Source: Oasisia sp. SBJ-2009
Lineage: Eukaryota; Annelida; Polychaeta; Sabellida; Siboglinidae
DNA: 64,000 bases
Direction: 5' to 3'
NCBI GenBank assembly: GCA_964017155.1
Contig: OZ024860.1
Span: forward strand, 44,437,161 to 44,501,160
Shown: one piece after another, positions 12,501 to 21,100 of the stretch
Layout: each line of letters begins with the position of its first letter
Position numbering within the stretch: the stretch's first letter is position 1
Notes under the pieces: generated by a model
Told to the model about the DNA's origin: nothing
The model's input: the letters and a program-made list of their open reading frames with translations, nothing else
Database searches by the model: none
Program-made: the position numbers and the translations under genes

Positions 12501-13015
12501 AATGTACTTCACTTCAGGACTACTTTGGTAAAAGTACTTCCAAATGGTCAAGAAATGGAAGTAAAAAACACTGAGAACGACATGCACCCTGGCAGTGACC
12601 ACCCTCAATTAGCACAGAAAGGTTGGCTTGGTGTAAATATTCTGGAAAAGACTGGCTAGTTCAATGAGACCTCATTAGATTGTAATGTTGTAACCACACT
12701 ATATACAGACTAGTCACTTAATAGAACCTTGCCAAGTGTTGGAAACAACTACCCAATAACTTAAATTAATAAAATAATTAAATTAAGCATATGTGTAGGG
12801 ACAGTGCGTTATAATATATCAGATGGCCTTTGTTGGCATGTGACCACTGTTGGCAGGATGCCACTGTTGACAGGTGGCCACTGTTGACAGACGGTCACTG
12901 TGTGGGTGGACTAACATTATGCGCAAATTAAACATTAGTCATTTCAAATTAATTTACAAAATAAATGTCTTGTTTTCAGTACAAGATCCTGGCTTCGATG
13001 CTAAATCAAGGTTGA
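380..13015 (+). CDS. TAF7: TAF7, TFIID subunit 7 (10 exons)
   Basis: Joined exons 380-481, 1767-1898, 5812-5892, 6226-6322, 7091-7149, 8381-8585, 9842-10021, 11320-11429, 12106-12165 and 12980-13015 give 353 codons plus TGA, with every phase matching. Landmarks are FILRLPP (residues about 28-34), LVDLPTIVESLK and KTFYKTADICQ (79-105), the basic block PPLKNVRKRRFRKT (about 140-153), DIEKEVKRLF (about 162-171), and the acidic run SSSSDEDE (about 234). These are diagnostic of the TAFII55 N-terminal domain followed by the acidic region and C-terminal coiled coil. Known role of the family: a nuclear TFIID component that binds TAF1 and restrains its acetyltransferase activity. ATG 380 and in-frame ATG 395 are both possible starts. 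Human TAF7 is intronless, whereas this gene has nine introns. The C-terminal exons are less conserved and less certain. Confidence 0.93.
482..1766 (+). other. TAF7 intron 1
   Basis: AT-rich intron. I see no gene, array or clear mobile element in it. It ends in a TTTGCTGCTCAG acceptor at 1766. Confidence 0.7.
1767..1898 (+). CDS. TAF7: TAF7 exon 2
   Basis: Encodes GQAMALRHDVQSG through GGEVLNAK. It aligns with the human stretch containing VQSGHVNLKDRL. Phase 0 at both ends; donor AAAG|GTATGT. Confidence 0.92.
1899..2870 (+). other. TAF7 intron 2, 5' part
   Basis: No gene. A stretch at about 1960-2275 is unusually rich in TTCAAGG/TTCAAGA motifs on both sides of a CA/TA microsatellite. It may be an old dispersed repeat, but I cannot assign it. 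Confidence 0.4.
2871..4992. repeat. 20-bp minisatellite in TAF7 intron 2
   Basis: About 106 tandem copies of a 20-bp unit (CTCTTGGTTTGTTGATTGTG and variants ATCGGG, ATGAGG, ATCGTT). Because 20 is not divisible by 3, open frames read through it; the 412-codon minus-strand frame rich in NQQTKSTINKPRAQS is such an artefact. Confidence 0.97.
5033..5811 (+). repeat. 32-bp array of the TAF7 exon 3 acceptor boundary
   Basis: Twenty-four array copies of a 32-bp unit precede the true exon 3; with the exon itself there are 25 starts of CTGGTGGACC, from 5044 to 5812 at exact 32-bp spacing. Each unit is the last intron bases (TATGTTTCAG) plus the first exon bases (CTGGTGGACCTACCAACAAT), so the exon boundary itself was amplified. 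Copies are nearly identical; only the first and two late ones have TGTGTTTCAG. Each unit also carries GTATGT, a donor-like hexamer, just after the exonic part. See findings. Confidence 0.97.
5812..5892 (+). CDS. TAF7: TAF7 exon 3
   Basis: Encodes LVDLPTIVESLKTTD then RKTFYKTADICQ, the most conserved part of the TAFII55 domain. Phase 0, donor CAA|GTAAGT. Its first 24 bases are the last member of the upstream 32-bp array; it diverges from the array after ATTGTA. Which of the 25 tandem acceptors is used cannot be settled from sequence, but only this copy continues into conserved protein. Confidence 0.93.
6226..6322 (+). CDS. TAF7: TAF7 exon 4
   Basis: Encodes MLICGYDELDSGEEAEV then TKKKDKDAKYKWNRG. 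It matches the human region with KKKDKDKEKKFIWNHG. Acceptor TTGCAG, donor GGAT|GTAAGT, phase 1 at the end. Confidence 0.9.
6323..7090 (+). other. TAF7 intron 4
   Basis: AT-rich intronic sequence with no recognisable feature. Confidence 0.6.
7091..7149 (+). CDS. TAF7: TAF7 exon 5
   Basis: A 59-nt exon encoding LTPPLKNVRKRRFRKTLKKM, the highly conserved basic block of TAF7. Acceptor TTTGTTTGTAG, donor ATG|GTAAGA. Confidence 0.92.
7150..8380 (+). other. TAF7 intron 5
   Basis: Very AT-rich from about 7560 to 7960. No gene or array recognised. Confidence 0.6.
8381..8585 (+). CDS. TAF7: TAF7 exon 6
   Basis: Encodes YQEQPDIEKEVKRLFRMDNE, then AIDVKWEVVIEDEKADN and a less conserved tail ending KKAMQNLLEVG. 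It corresponds to human YIESPDVEKEVKRLL and RWEIIAEDE and closes the TAFII55 domain. Acceptor TATTGCAG, donor GTTG|GTAAGT. Confidence 0.93.
8731..8838 (+). mobile_element. LINE reverse-transcriptase C-terminal fragment
   Basis: Within TAF7 intron 6 a short frame reads SFSQRTVNEWNRLSDD then CVGASSVIILKNK and stops at 8836. The pattern F-x-x-R-x-x-N-x-W-N-x-L ... V-x-A-x-S is the usual C-terminus of Jockey/CR1/RTE-type LINE polymerases. The rest of the element is missing (5' truncation). The following sequence to about 8960 may be its 3' UTR. Confidence 0.6.
9133..9174. repeat. Perfect 18-bp hairpin
   Basis: TACACTAGCCATCAATCA at 9133-9150 is the exact reverse complement of 9157-9174, with a 6-nt loop. 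It lies in TAF7 intron 6. Probably a relic of a palindromic element. Confidence 0.85.
9287..9507. mobile_element. Palindromic MITE-like element
   Basis: GGCATGTATTTGAGGGCATG (about 9355) is repeated inverted at about 9427-9458, and the outer segments GGGTATCACATAAAAACT and AGTTTTTGTGTAATCCC also pair. Similarity weakens towards the ends (TCACTATT / AATAGTCAC), so the limits are approximate. No coding capacity, as expected for a foldback MITE. Confidence 0.7.
9508..9562. repeat. (TA)n microsatellite
   Basis: Dinucleotide TA run in TAF7 intron 6, directly after the palindromic element. Confidence 0.97.
9842..10021 (+). CDS. TAF7: TAF7 exon 7 (acidic region)
   Basis: Encodes EYEIFGEVSSSSDEDELKDV, then NIMDSGEDEGGLS and a serine/threonine-rich stretch ending LDGDT. 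It corresponds to human LREIFNDLSSSSEDEDE and DINIIDTEED. Acceptor TTTTCCCGTAG, donor ACAT|GTAAGT. Confidence 0.92.
10067..10568. mobile_element. TTAA-flanked terminal-inverted-repeat element (MITE, 502 bp)
   Basis: The left end TTAAAGCGACATGATCAGTT and the right end (inverted) TTAAAGCGACATGGTCCGTT pair for roughly 60 bp, with internal GGCTTTTT and TTGCAAA blocks also matching. TTAA is present at both ends, as expected for piggyBac-type target duplication. No transposase ORF is present. The element sits in TAF7 intron 7, 45 bp after the exon 7 donor. Confidence 0.82.
10590..10800 (+). mobile_element. Possible degenerate tRNA-derived SINE
   Basis: The segment GGTGGCCTGATGGTTGAGGC resembles a tRNA A box, followed about 30 nt later by a decayed B-box-like TTTGATTCC and then a unique body. 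It differs from the SINE family at 38.7 and 45.9 kb. Confidence 0.35.
11320..11429 (+). CDS. TAF7: TAF7 exon 8 (coiled coil)
   Basis: Encodes ELQARLHQLGQQLDHIDERK, then SATQMNIDIETDSGTK. Acceptor GATTTCAG; donor AAAG|GTCAGT at 11430 gives phase 0, which is needed for exon 9. An internal GTAAGT at 11378 would give the wrong phase for exon 9. Confidence 0.75.
12106..12165 (+). CDS. TAF7: TAF7 exon 9 with duplicated donor
   Basis: Encodes MQLQTQLESLTEEKDKCEDE, a coiled-coil segment. Acceptor TTTGTCTCCCAG, donor GAG|GTAAGA. The last 18 exon bases plus 6 intron bases (12148-12171) are tandemly repeated at 12172-12195, giving a second donor GAG|GTAATG exactly 24 nt downstream. Using it would insert VRDKCEDE in frame. 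Confidence 0.8.
12148..12195 (+). repeat. 24-bp tandem duplication across the exon 9 donor
   Basis: Two copies of GACAAGTGTGAGGATGAGGT plus AAGA/AATG, each containing a 5' splice site. Only the last bases differ. Confidence 0.95.
12980..13015 (+). CDS. TAF7: TAF7 terminal coding exon
   Basis: After TTGTTTTCAG the frame YKILASMLNQG runs to TGA at 13013-13015, in the phase left by exon 9. The strong acceptor, the phase and the resulting total length support it. The residues are too few to prove homology. Confidence 0.6.
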   Translation, partial: YKILASMLNQG

Positions 13016-13586
13016 TGAAAGCAAACGACTTCAGAAACAGAGTACATGTGTATTGCCACAGATGTCAACTGATGTGTGTGCACTGAACCGAGACGTATCA
13101 GCTCCGAGAGACATACAGAGGATGGTACAGCGAGATCCACAACAGGGGGAACAGAATAGTAGAAAATAAGCGGCTGAGACATGAAGAAGCCTGCTGCATC
13201 CTTAATTGTTCTTTCCCATGTGTTCTGAAATGAAGGCTCGTCACACAAATGCTAATTATTAAGGTATAACACAGAATTAAGCAGAACATAATGGGCTTTC
13301 AATGCTGCTAAGAAATCAATGTATCCATCTACTCTGTAAATGTATATATTATTATTACCTCTATCTATAAGCATGCAAATTATGCATTTGAAGGCAGTAA
13401 TCATTCTGGCAAACACGAGCAGCTAGAAATTACATCTTTTAGGAACAAAATAGGCCACTACGTTGTGTGAAACCACGTTGGTAATCTGCCTAGCATCACA
13501 AGCGTCCATGATAACGGCAAGAAGTCTGTAGTTAGACCATATGGCAAACATGAAATTATTATTGTATCCCATTTTTTCTGTTTTAA

Positions 13587-13592
13587 ATAAAT
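13587..13592 (+). terminator. Candidate TAF7 polyadenylation signal
   Basis: AATAAA about 570 nt after the stop codon; a second AATAAA lies at 13806-13811. Not decisive in AT-rich DNA. Confidence 0.3.
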
Positions 13593-13819
13593 ATGTATAA
13601 CATGTTGATGGGGTCTCTATTCTTAATGGATTTATTTTCTAAACTGTAAAATACTTGAAAATAATAATACATTATATACAGGTGCAGTATACAGTATGGA
13701 TCATGGACTCATACTAAACTATACTAACTAAACTTGACTTATACTGATCTAGTCGCTACCATAAGCTACCAGTTGTAACTTTTTATTATGTTTCTGCTGA
13801 ATGGAAATAAATATATGTT

Positions 13820-15755
13820 AAATGTAAACAATGCAATGTAGTGTTGTCCACCATAAGTGAACAGCTGGAATGTTGTGTGTTGAGGTTAATGGGGAATGCA
13901 TATTGTGGTGTATAATATGGAGTCAGACCACATTTGCATTTTCCATAGACAACAATTATAACGTTTCCTTCATTTCCTACTAATCTTGATGAGCTGTGTT
14001 ATTGACAATTTCATAGCATATTTACCCTCCATAGACAGAGGTTCAATGAAACATTCGTGAACTTGTAATACCTCAGGCTCCCACAAAAGTCTTTCAATCC
14101 TTACACCCCTCCATTTCTGCTCGAACCACCCACAGATTGTCCCTGATTACATCAAAATGACAACTGTATTAATACGCAGAAATGCACTGACTGACAGCTG
14201 TCATAATTTGATAGCTCTAATGCCACGCTGCACAAAAACATCATTTATAATCACTCCACACTACATGTGCTCACAGAAATTCAGACAACCTGCATAATGC
14301 TGTTTTTATAGGGTACTCTTTGGTCGGGGAATGGCGGTTGAATACCTTATTGTGGTCTTACATCATATCACCACACAGTGACTTGTTGGGACGACTCTAT
14401 TGACTGACCTGTGCCATCAGCTGTTCTGGTCAATCTGGACATGTGTTTTTCGGAAAACGGAAGAGAGCCATTTTCATTAATTTATATAGTATTGTCCATC
14501 TGTAATGCACCATACCGTATGCAATACCAGTTCAACGGTATATGATACACTGCTCTAGCCGTTAGTGTATGTCTACCAACACAACCCACAGAGGGGTTGT
14601 CTCAAAACATGGCCCAACATGGATATGCATTTCATTCCTAGCTGCTGTGCATTATACTAAATAAACACAAGGCAACCCAACATGCCTTTAACATTTTATT
14701 GATGGCAATGTCATGAGATTCATGCATGCACACAATGCTATATCACTCTTTTGACTTAGAAAAACGTGACTATTTATAAAACACACACACACAAACATGC
14801 AGATATTTTTGCATCACATCATCAGTAACTAGTGTAGCAATAATGTCATAAATAACTGAAATCTTTCTAGCAGTTTTACAGCTTATCAGCAATGAACAGA
14901 AGCTTACTTCCTCAGGATGAAGGTAGACTTAAAAACAGTAACATTTCAAAACAAAGCTCTTCAGAAGAAACATCGTCTGGGACATTTTGACACATAATTT
15001 TTCTTTGCACAAACAGGAACACAAAATAACAAATTTAAGTAGTTGTTGCTGTTTGGATTCAGCTACAATCGTGTGTACTTGGTACAATTACATCGGCAGA
15101 TTCCAGTAAGCATTCACATCGCCTCCTACAGTACTGGATACTGTACTATTTATCTACTGGTACAACAGATTTTCAAACTGCTTCTAAAGGCATATTCCAT
15201 TTTAAAGATTTAACCAATACTGTGAAGTATGCTATCTGCACTACATCAGGTGTGCTCGTAAAAATCTGAACAAAATACAAACAATTTGGGTTCTTATAAA
15301 TAGTGCCAGTCTTAGAACTATACTTTAGTGGCCAGGATGCAATTTAATAAACCTTAGTCATAGTGTTTAAAATAGTGTTTAAGTTTAAAACGGGAAAGCC
15401 TGGAGTCACCCATACTAAAAGCACAGAAAACACACACTGCAACCTGACAGACCTACAGTTCCCTACTAGAGCAAAAAGGTGACTAATGCTTAAAAATATG
15501 TTAATCAAGAAAATATATATAAATATAATCACAGTAACCGTAGCCTGTTACATGTTAGTGGTAGGCTTTGCATGCAAGTTATTAAAGGTGCCTCCCCAAT
15601 TCGATCTATTTGCTCACCTTATTTCAAATTAATTTTGTGAAAAAACTAAAATTAATTACCTGGAATTCACTAGAGCAACATTTTTACATAGTTTTTGGCA
15701 AAATCTTCATGCATACAATTAGCATATTTAACTAATTCAAGCGATTTTCAAATTT
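13820..15755. other. Convergent 3' region between TAF7 and the LDLa gene
   Basis: No coding exon recognised on either strand. Probably contains the long 3' UTR of the minus-strand gene; an AATAAA on the minus strand lies at 14695-14700. Confidence 0.4.
14695..14700 (-). terminator. Candidate polyadenylation signal of the LDLa gene
   Basis: TTTATT on + (AATAAA on -) downstream of the minus-strand stop codons. One of several possible hexamers in AT-rich sequence. Confidence 0.25.
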
Positions 15756-15757
15756 GG

Positions 15758-15972
15758 AATCTGTGTGTCTGTATTAATGTTGCTTTCTCCCCCCCCCCCC
15801 AACAAAAGCCAAAATGGACAGCTAAATATTTGCCAAGCAATTGGCTTTAGCCAGTTGCATTGTTTCAAAAATTTCAATAAATGAATGCATTTTAATAAAT
15901 GCAATGTAAATCTTAATAAAACAATTTACACGTAACATATTTGGCCATGAAACAACAGGTTTAGCAGTGTGC
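15758..15972 (+). repeat. Inverted repeat, left arm
   Basis: About 210 bp that recurs inverted at 17205-17408. Shared landmarks are TGTGTCTGTATTAAT, a C-rich run followed by AAGCCAAAATGGACAGCTAA, AACAATTTACAC and GGCCATGAAACAACA. Either two opposed copies of one dispersed repeat or the ends of a 1.65-kb element. Confidence 0.8.
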
Positions 15973-16682
15973 TAAACAGTCGGGGATACACCTTTACGTG
16001 TAGAGTGCCACCCAAACACACTGCAATACTGGTGTATTCCACAACGCAATGATTATAAATATGTGAAAACATACATTAGTTTGTTTATGTTGATATAAGT
16101 CATTTGGCACCATTTCGTATGAATACACCTGTACGTGAGTACCTGGTAATATTGTTACCTTGGTAGGGTTCGACCGTCTAATATCACAACCTAATCTTCA
16201 ACATTGTGTTCTTCCGTACTCTGTATTGAAAGTCTGAGACGTCTTCTAGCGATCCAATCAATGTTGAGTGATGTGACCCCACATGTCCTCTGTAGACAGC
16301 CTCTAAGTTGATGGCTTCAATGGTTATGCTTTCTGCAGTGAGACTTCTACTATAACGTGTTCTTGTAAACCGACACTGCATTTAGTACACTGAATGGAGA
16401 GTGCTTGTGTTACTACATCTATAATGTATTTTACACCACACTGATATATGTTTGGTGAGCCTTTGCTTTGAGACTTAAACAAAGCGTTCTGTGCTCAGAA
16501 TCGTTACACTGACATTGTCAACACTGAATCCTTAGCACTGACATTAAAACAACGTTCTTCAATATACTTCTCCATTTCCACACAACTAAGTCTCACCACT
16601 AAATTGTGCATGCTGAGAACATCAACCATTTGTCATAAACACCAGTGATTACTTCTCCAATACCTGTAATAAAACTCACAGT

Positions 16683-16800
16683 TGGATACAGTATTTGACA
16701 CTAGTGACATGACATTAGTGACATGACACTAGTGACATGACACTAGTGACATGTCACTAGTGACATGTCACTAGTGACATGTCACTAGTGACATGACTAT
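16683..16800. repeat. 14-bp self-complementary tandem repeat
   Basis: About eight copies of CACTAGTGACATGT/A. Both CACTAGTG and GACATGTC are palindromes, so each strand can form many small hairpins. The open frame of the candidate exon F ends inside this array. Confidence 0.9.
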
Positions 16801-17030
16801 GGCGACACGGCACTAGACACATGATGCCGCTACAAGTGCTCACTGAGTCCTTTACACGGTTCACTTCGGTGACGCTGACGTCGACTGATGTCACTGTTTC
16901 GTCGACTGTTGGCGCCACTCGCCCGACGCTGGCGACGCGTCGGAATGTCGGCACTGGCATGGCGGTGGCTGCAACATACACACCGTCACCATTACTAGAC
17001 ACGAATGGGAATCCTCTGGGTGGCTCTAAT
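16757..17030 (-). CDS. LDLa gene, candidate alternative terminal exon F
   Basis: A GC-richer open segment, with base composition unlike its AT-rich surroundings, follows a NAGNAG acceptor (ATCAGCAG) on the minus strand. Joined to a GTCAGT donor in exon E (exon ending at 18035, phase 2) it continues as [19 protein letters not shown], then [15 protein letters not shown] and a T/V/S-rich tail to TAG at 16757-16759. That would lengthen the protein to about 356 residues. The polypyrimidine tract is weak, so exon E may simply be terminal. Confidence 0.42.
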
Positions 17031-17096
17031 CTGCTGATAATGTTTTTGTCCAAAACTGCCACCAACATCTACTGACATTGGCTGGTGTCCAAGCCA

Positions 17097-17098
<2 letters not shown>

Positions 17099-17174
<76 letters not shown>
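17099..17174. repeat. (AT)n microsatellite
   Basis: 38 or so AT units between exon F and the right inverted-repeat arm. Confidence 0.97.
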
Positions 17175-17185
<11 letters not shown>

Positions 17186-17204
17186 TATATATATAATTGC
17201 ATTG

Positions 17205-17408
17205 CTAAACGTGTTGTTTCATGGCCAAGTATGTAAAGTGTAAATTGTTCTATTAAGATTTAGATTGCATTTAATAAAATGGATTCATTTATTAAAAATG
17301 TTGAAACAATGCAACTGGCTGAAGCTAATTGCTTGGAAGACATTTAGCTGTCCATCATGTTTTTTTGGGGGAGGAAGAAAGAAAGCGATATTAATACAGA
17401 CACATAAT
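17205..17408 (-). repeat. Inverted repeat, right arm
   Basis: Reverse-oriented relative of 15758-15972. The outer ends of the two arms share the TGTGTCTGTATTAAT motif. Confidence 0.8.
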
Positions 17409-17599
17409 AATATTGACCAACTGTTTTACAATTATGCTTAGTTTGCCTTTGGCGGCAAAAATAAAACAGATGTCATTAAAAAAAATTAGGTTAGAATGTC
17501 GTATGTCGCAGAAAAGGTTTGATACACCCTGTATAGCGGCACAATTTTGGCTTGCAGTGAAACATTATAAATTTGAAAAATCTTGGTTTATACAAGCCA

Positions 17600-17687
17600 C
17601 ATGCTGAGGGAATCGCTGTATGTATGTATATATATATATATACACACACACACATATATATATATATATAGCAATTCCCTCAGCATG
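17600..17687. repeat. Hairpin with TA/CA loop
   Basis: CATGCTGAGGGAATCGCT at 17600 pairs with AGCAATTCCCTCAGCATG ending at 17687. The loop is a TA/CA microsatellite. Confidence 0.8.
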
Positions 17688-17765
17688 CAGCTTGGCGGGA
17701 ATCCCGCATTGGCCACAGAAAAGCCGCACTCTTTCCTGCTTGAATACCACATACCAAAATAGCAT

Positions 17766-17768
<3 letters not shown>

Positions 17769-17812
<44 letters not shown>
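17769..17812. repeat. (TA)n microsatellite
   Basis: About 22 TA units between exons F and E of the minus-strand gene. Confidence 0.95.
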
Positions 17813-17815
<3 letters not shown>

Positions 17816-17970
17816 AACTTGTGTTTCTGTTTGCACTGTCAATTTGTGTGTTTTTTAAATCGTACAATTTCTGTCTCTTGATGTCACAGATACCTGTTAG
17901 TCCATCCAAAGGTGTTACATTTCTTTTCAAGGGTCACAGATTACTTCAGTCCCTGAACATATGGTGGGGT

Positions 17971-18183
17971 TCACGCATACACACAGTTATAATTAGATGT
18001 ATTAAACTGACGAGTGATGACAGTGGAGACTGACCGGTGTGTGTTGTGGTCCAGCAGCTGACACGTGTCGAGACTCTCGTCCAACACGTCGTCATCATCC
18101 TCATCCATGTCGATGTGGAACTGAGTGTCAGCCCCCTCTTCCTCCTCCTGCACCACGTCGCTGTAGGCCGGCAACTCTCCCTC
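17971..18183 (-). CDS. LDLa gene exon E (acidic tail)
   Basis: After GGGTTGTAG it encodes EGELPAYSDVVQEEEEGADT, then QFHIDMDEDDDDVLDESLDT and on to a stop at 17971-17973. An internal donor CCG|GTCAGT at 18035/18034 could instead splice to exon F. Confidence 0.78.
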   Translation of the reverse strand, partial: EGELPAYSDVVQEEEEGADTQFHIDMDEDDDDVLDESLDTCQLLDHNTHRSVSTVITRQFNTSNYNCVYA

Positions 18184-21100
18184 CTACAACCCACATTGAG
18201 GACTGTATCTCTGGTGACTCGGAGACCAGGTTAACCTAAGTTTGTCTCAATTCATGACTTAGAGACCACTGAGGATGACAAGTACCTGGCAGTGATCACT
18301 GGTTGAATGATACGTCTTAAGACCATTGAGACCACGAGAGAGAGAGAGAAAGAGCTGTGAGACAGAGGGGGGAGAGAGGGGGGGTGGGGAGAGAGAGGGG
18401 GTGGGGAGAGAGAGGGGGTGGTGAGAGAGAGGGGGTGGCGAGAGAGAGGGGATGGCGAGAGAGAGGGGGTGGAGAGAGAGGGGGTGGCGAGAGAGGGGGT
18501 GGAGAGAGACAGGGGGTGGCGAGAGAGAGGGGGTGGAGAGAGAGGGGGTGGAGAGAGAGGGGGTGGAGAGAGAGGGGGTGGAGAGAGACAGGGGGTGGCG
18601 AGAGAGAGGGGGTGGAGAGAGAGGGGGTGGCGAGAGAGAGGGGGTGGAGAGAGAGGGGGTGGCGAGAGAGAGGGGGGTGGCGAGAGAGAGGGGGTGGAGA
18701 GAGAGAGGGGGTGGCGAGAGAGAGGGGGTGGCGAGAGAGAGGGGGTGGTAAGAGAGAGAGGGGGTGGAGAGAGGGGGTGGCGAGAGAGAGGGGGGGTGGC
18801 GAGAGAGAGGGGGTGGTAAGAGAGAGAGGGGATGGCGAGAGAGGGGATGGCGAGAGAGAGAGGGGGTGGCGAGAGAGGGGGGGTGGCGAGAGAGAGGGGA
18901 TGGCGAGAGAGGGGGTGGTAAGAGAGAGAGGGGATGGCGAGAGAGAGAGGGGGTGGCGAGAGAGAGGGGGTGGTAAGAGAGAGAGGGGATGGCGAGAGAG
19001 AGAGGGGATGGCGAGAGAGAGAGGGGATGGCGAGAGAGAGAGGGGATGGCGAGAGAGGGGATGGCGAGAGAGAGAGGAGGGTGGTGAGAGAGAGAGGGGG
19101 TGGCGAGAGAGAGAGAGGGGGTGGCGAGAGAGAGAGGAGGGTGGTGAGAGAGAGAGGAGGGTGGTGAGAGAGAGAGGGGGTGGCGAGAGAGGGGATGGCG
19201 AGAGAGAGAGGAGGGTGTCGAGAGAGAGAGGGGGTGGCGAGAGAGAGAGGGGGTGGCGAGAGAGAGGAGGGTGGTGAGAGAGAGGAGGGTGGTGAGAGAG
19301 AGGGGGGTGGCGAGAGAGAGGGGGTGGCGAGAGAGAGGGGGTGGCGAGAGAGAGGAGGGTGGTGAGAGAGAGGAGGGTGGCGAGAGAGAGGGGGGTGGCG
19401 AGAGAGAGGGGGTGGCGAGAGAGAGAGGGGGTGGCGAGAGAGAGGGGATGGCGAGAGAGAGAGGGGGTGGCGAGAGAGAGGGGGTGGCGAGAGAGAGGGG
19501 GGGTGGCGAGAGAGAGAGGGGATGGCGAGAGAGGGGATGGCGAGAGAGAGAGGGGGTGGCGAGAGAGAGGGGGTGGTAAGAGAGAGAGGGGATGGCGAGA
19601 GAGAGAGGGGGTGGCGAGAGAGAGGGGGTGGTAAGAGAGAGAGGGGATGGCGAGAGAGAGAGGGGATGGCGAGAGAGAGAGGAGGGTGGTGAGAGAGAGA
19701 GGAGGGTGGTGAGAGAGAGAGGGGGTGGCGAGAGAGAGAGGAGGGTGGTGAGAGAGAGAGGAGGGTGGTGAGAGAGAGAGGGGGTGTGGCGAGAGAGAGG
19801 GGATGGCGAGAGAGAGAGGAGGGTGGTGAGAGAGAGAGGAGGGTGTCGAGAGAGAGAGGGGGTGGCGAGAGAGAGAGGGGGTGGCGAGAGAGAGAGAGGG
19901 GGTGGCGAGAGAGAGGAGGGTGGTGAGAGAGAGGAGGGTGGTGAGAGAGAGGGGGGTGGCGAGAGAGAGGAGGGTGGTGAGAGAGAGAGGGGGTGGCGAG
20001 AGAGAGAGGGGGTGGCGAGAGAGAGGAGGGTGGCGAGAGAGAGGGGGCTGGCGAGAGAGAGAGGGGGTGGCGAGAGAGAGGAGGGTGGCGAGAGAGAGGG
20101 GGTGGCGAGAGAGAGGAGGGTGGTGAGAGAGAGAGGAGGGTGGTGAGAGAGAGGGGGTGGTGAGAGAGAGGAGGGTGGTGAGAGAGAGAGGAGGGTGGTG
20201 AGAGAGAGAGGGGGTGGTGAGAGAGAGAGGGGGTGACGAGAGAGAGAGGGGGTGACGAGAGAGAGGGGGTGGCGAGAGAGAGAGAGGGGGTGGCGAGAGA
20301 GAGAGAGGGGTGGCGAGAGAGAGAGGAGGGTGGTGAGAGAGAGAGGAGGGTGGTGAGAGAGAGAGGAGGGTGGTGAGAGAGAGAGGGGGTGGCGAGAGAG
20401 AGAGAGGGGGTGGCGAGAGAGAGAGGGGGTGGTGAGAGAGAGGGGGTGACGAGAGAGAGAGGGGGTGGCGAGAGAGAGGGGGTGGCGAGAGAGAGAGGGG
20501 TGGTGGTGAGAGAGAGAGGGGGTGGAGAGAGAGAGGGGTGGTGGTGAGAGAGAGAGGGGGTGGCGAGAGAGAGGGGTGGTGGTGAGAGAGAGAGGGGGTG
20601 GAGAGAGAGAGAGAGGGGTGGCGAGAGAGGGGGGTGGCGAGAGAAGGGGTGGTGAGAGAGAGGGGGTGGCGAGAGAGAGGGGGAATAGAGAGGGGAGAGA
20701 TTTAGAGAGAGGGGAGAAAGATAAAGAGATGGGGGTGGGGAGAGAGAGAGGGGGAAAGGGGGAGAGAGGGTCTTTCTAGAAAGTGATCATCGCTTTTATT
20801 AAAGACATAACTTTTAAAGCTGTTGTGTTTTGTTTATATGTCGGCATGAATGAATAAATTTAGACACATGATAATAAATACAAAATGACATACAAATTAC
20901 CAGTAAAACATAGAGTTAATCAGTTATGCAGACATCTCACTGAGATGAAGTGAAGTGACCTACACACACCTGTTCAGGTACGGTGGAGAGGGGCCCATGG
21001 CTACACGCCATCGCCTCCTCGTACGAGGGCGGGCCAGAGAAGAGGGGGTGGGGTTGGTAGTGACCCGGTAGAGACAGCGAGAAGCTCTGGTGGTTGTGAA

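Noticed and set aside
18357..20146. Many RERGGGERE-type frames
   Set aside because: Products of the polypurine minisatellite; on the strand opposite to the gene that contains it.
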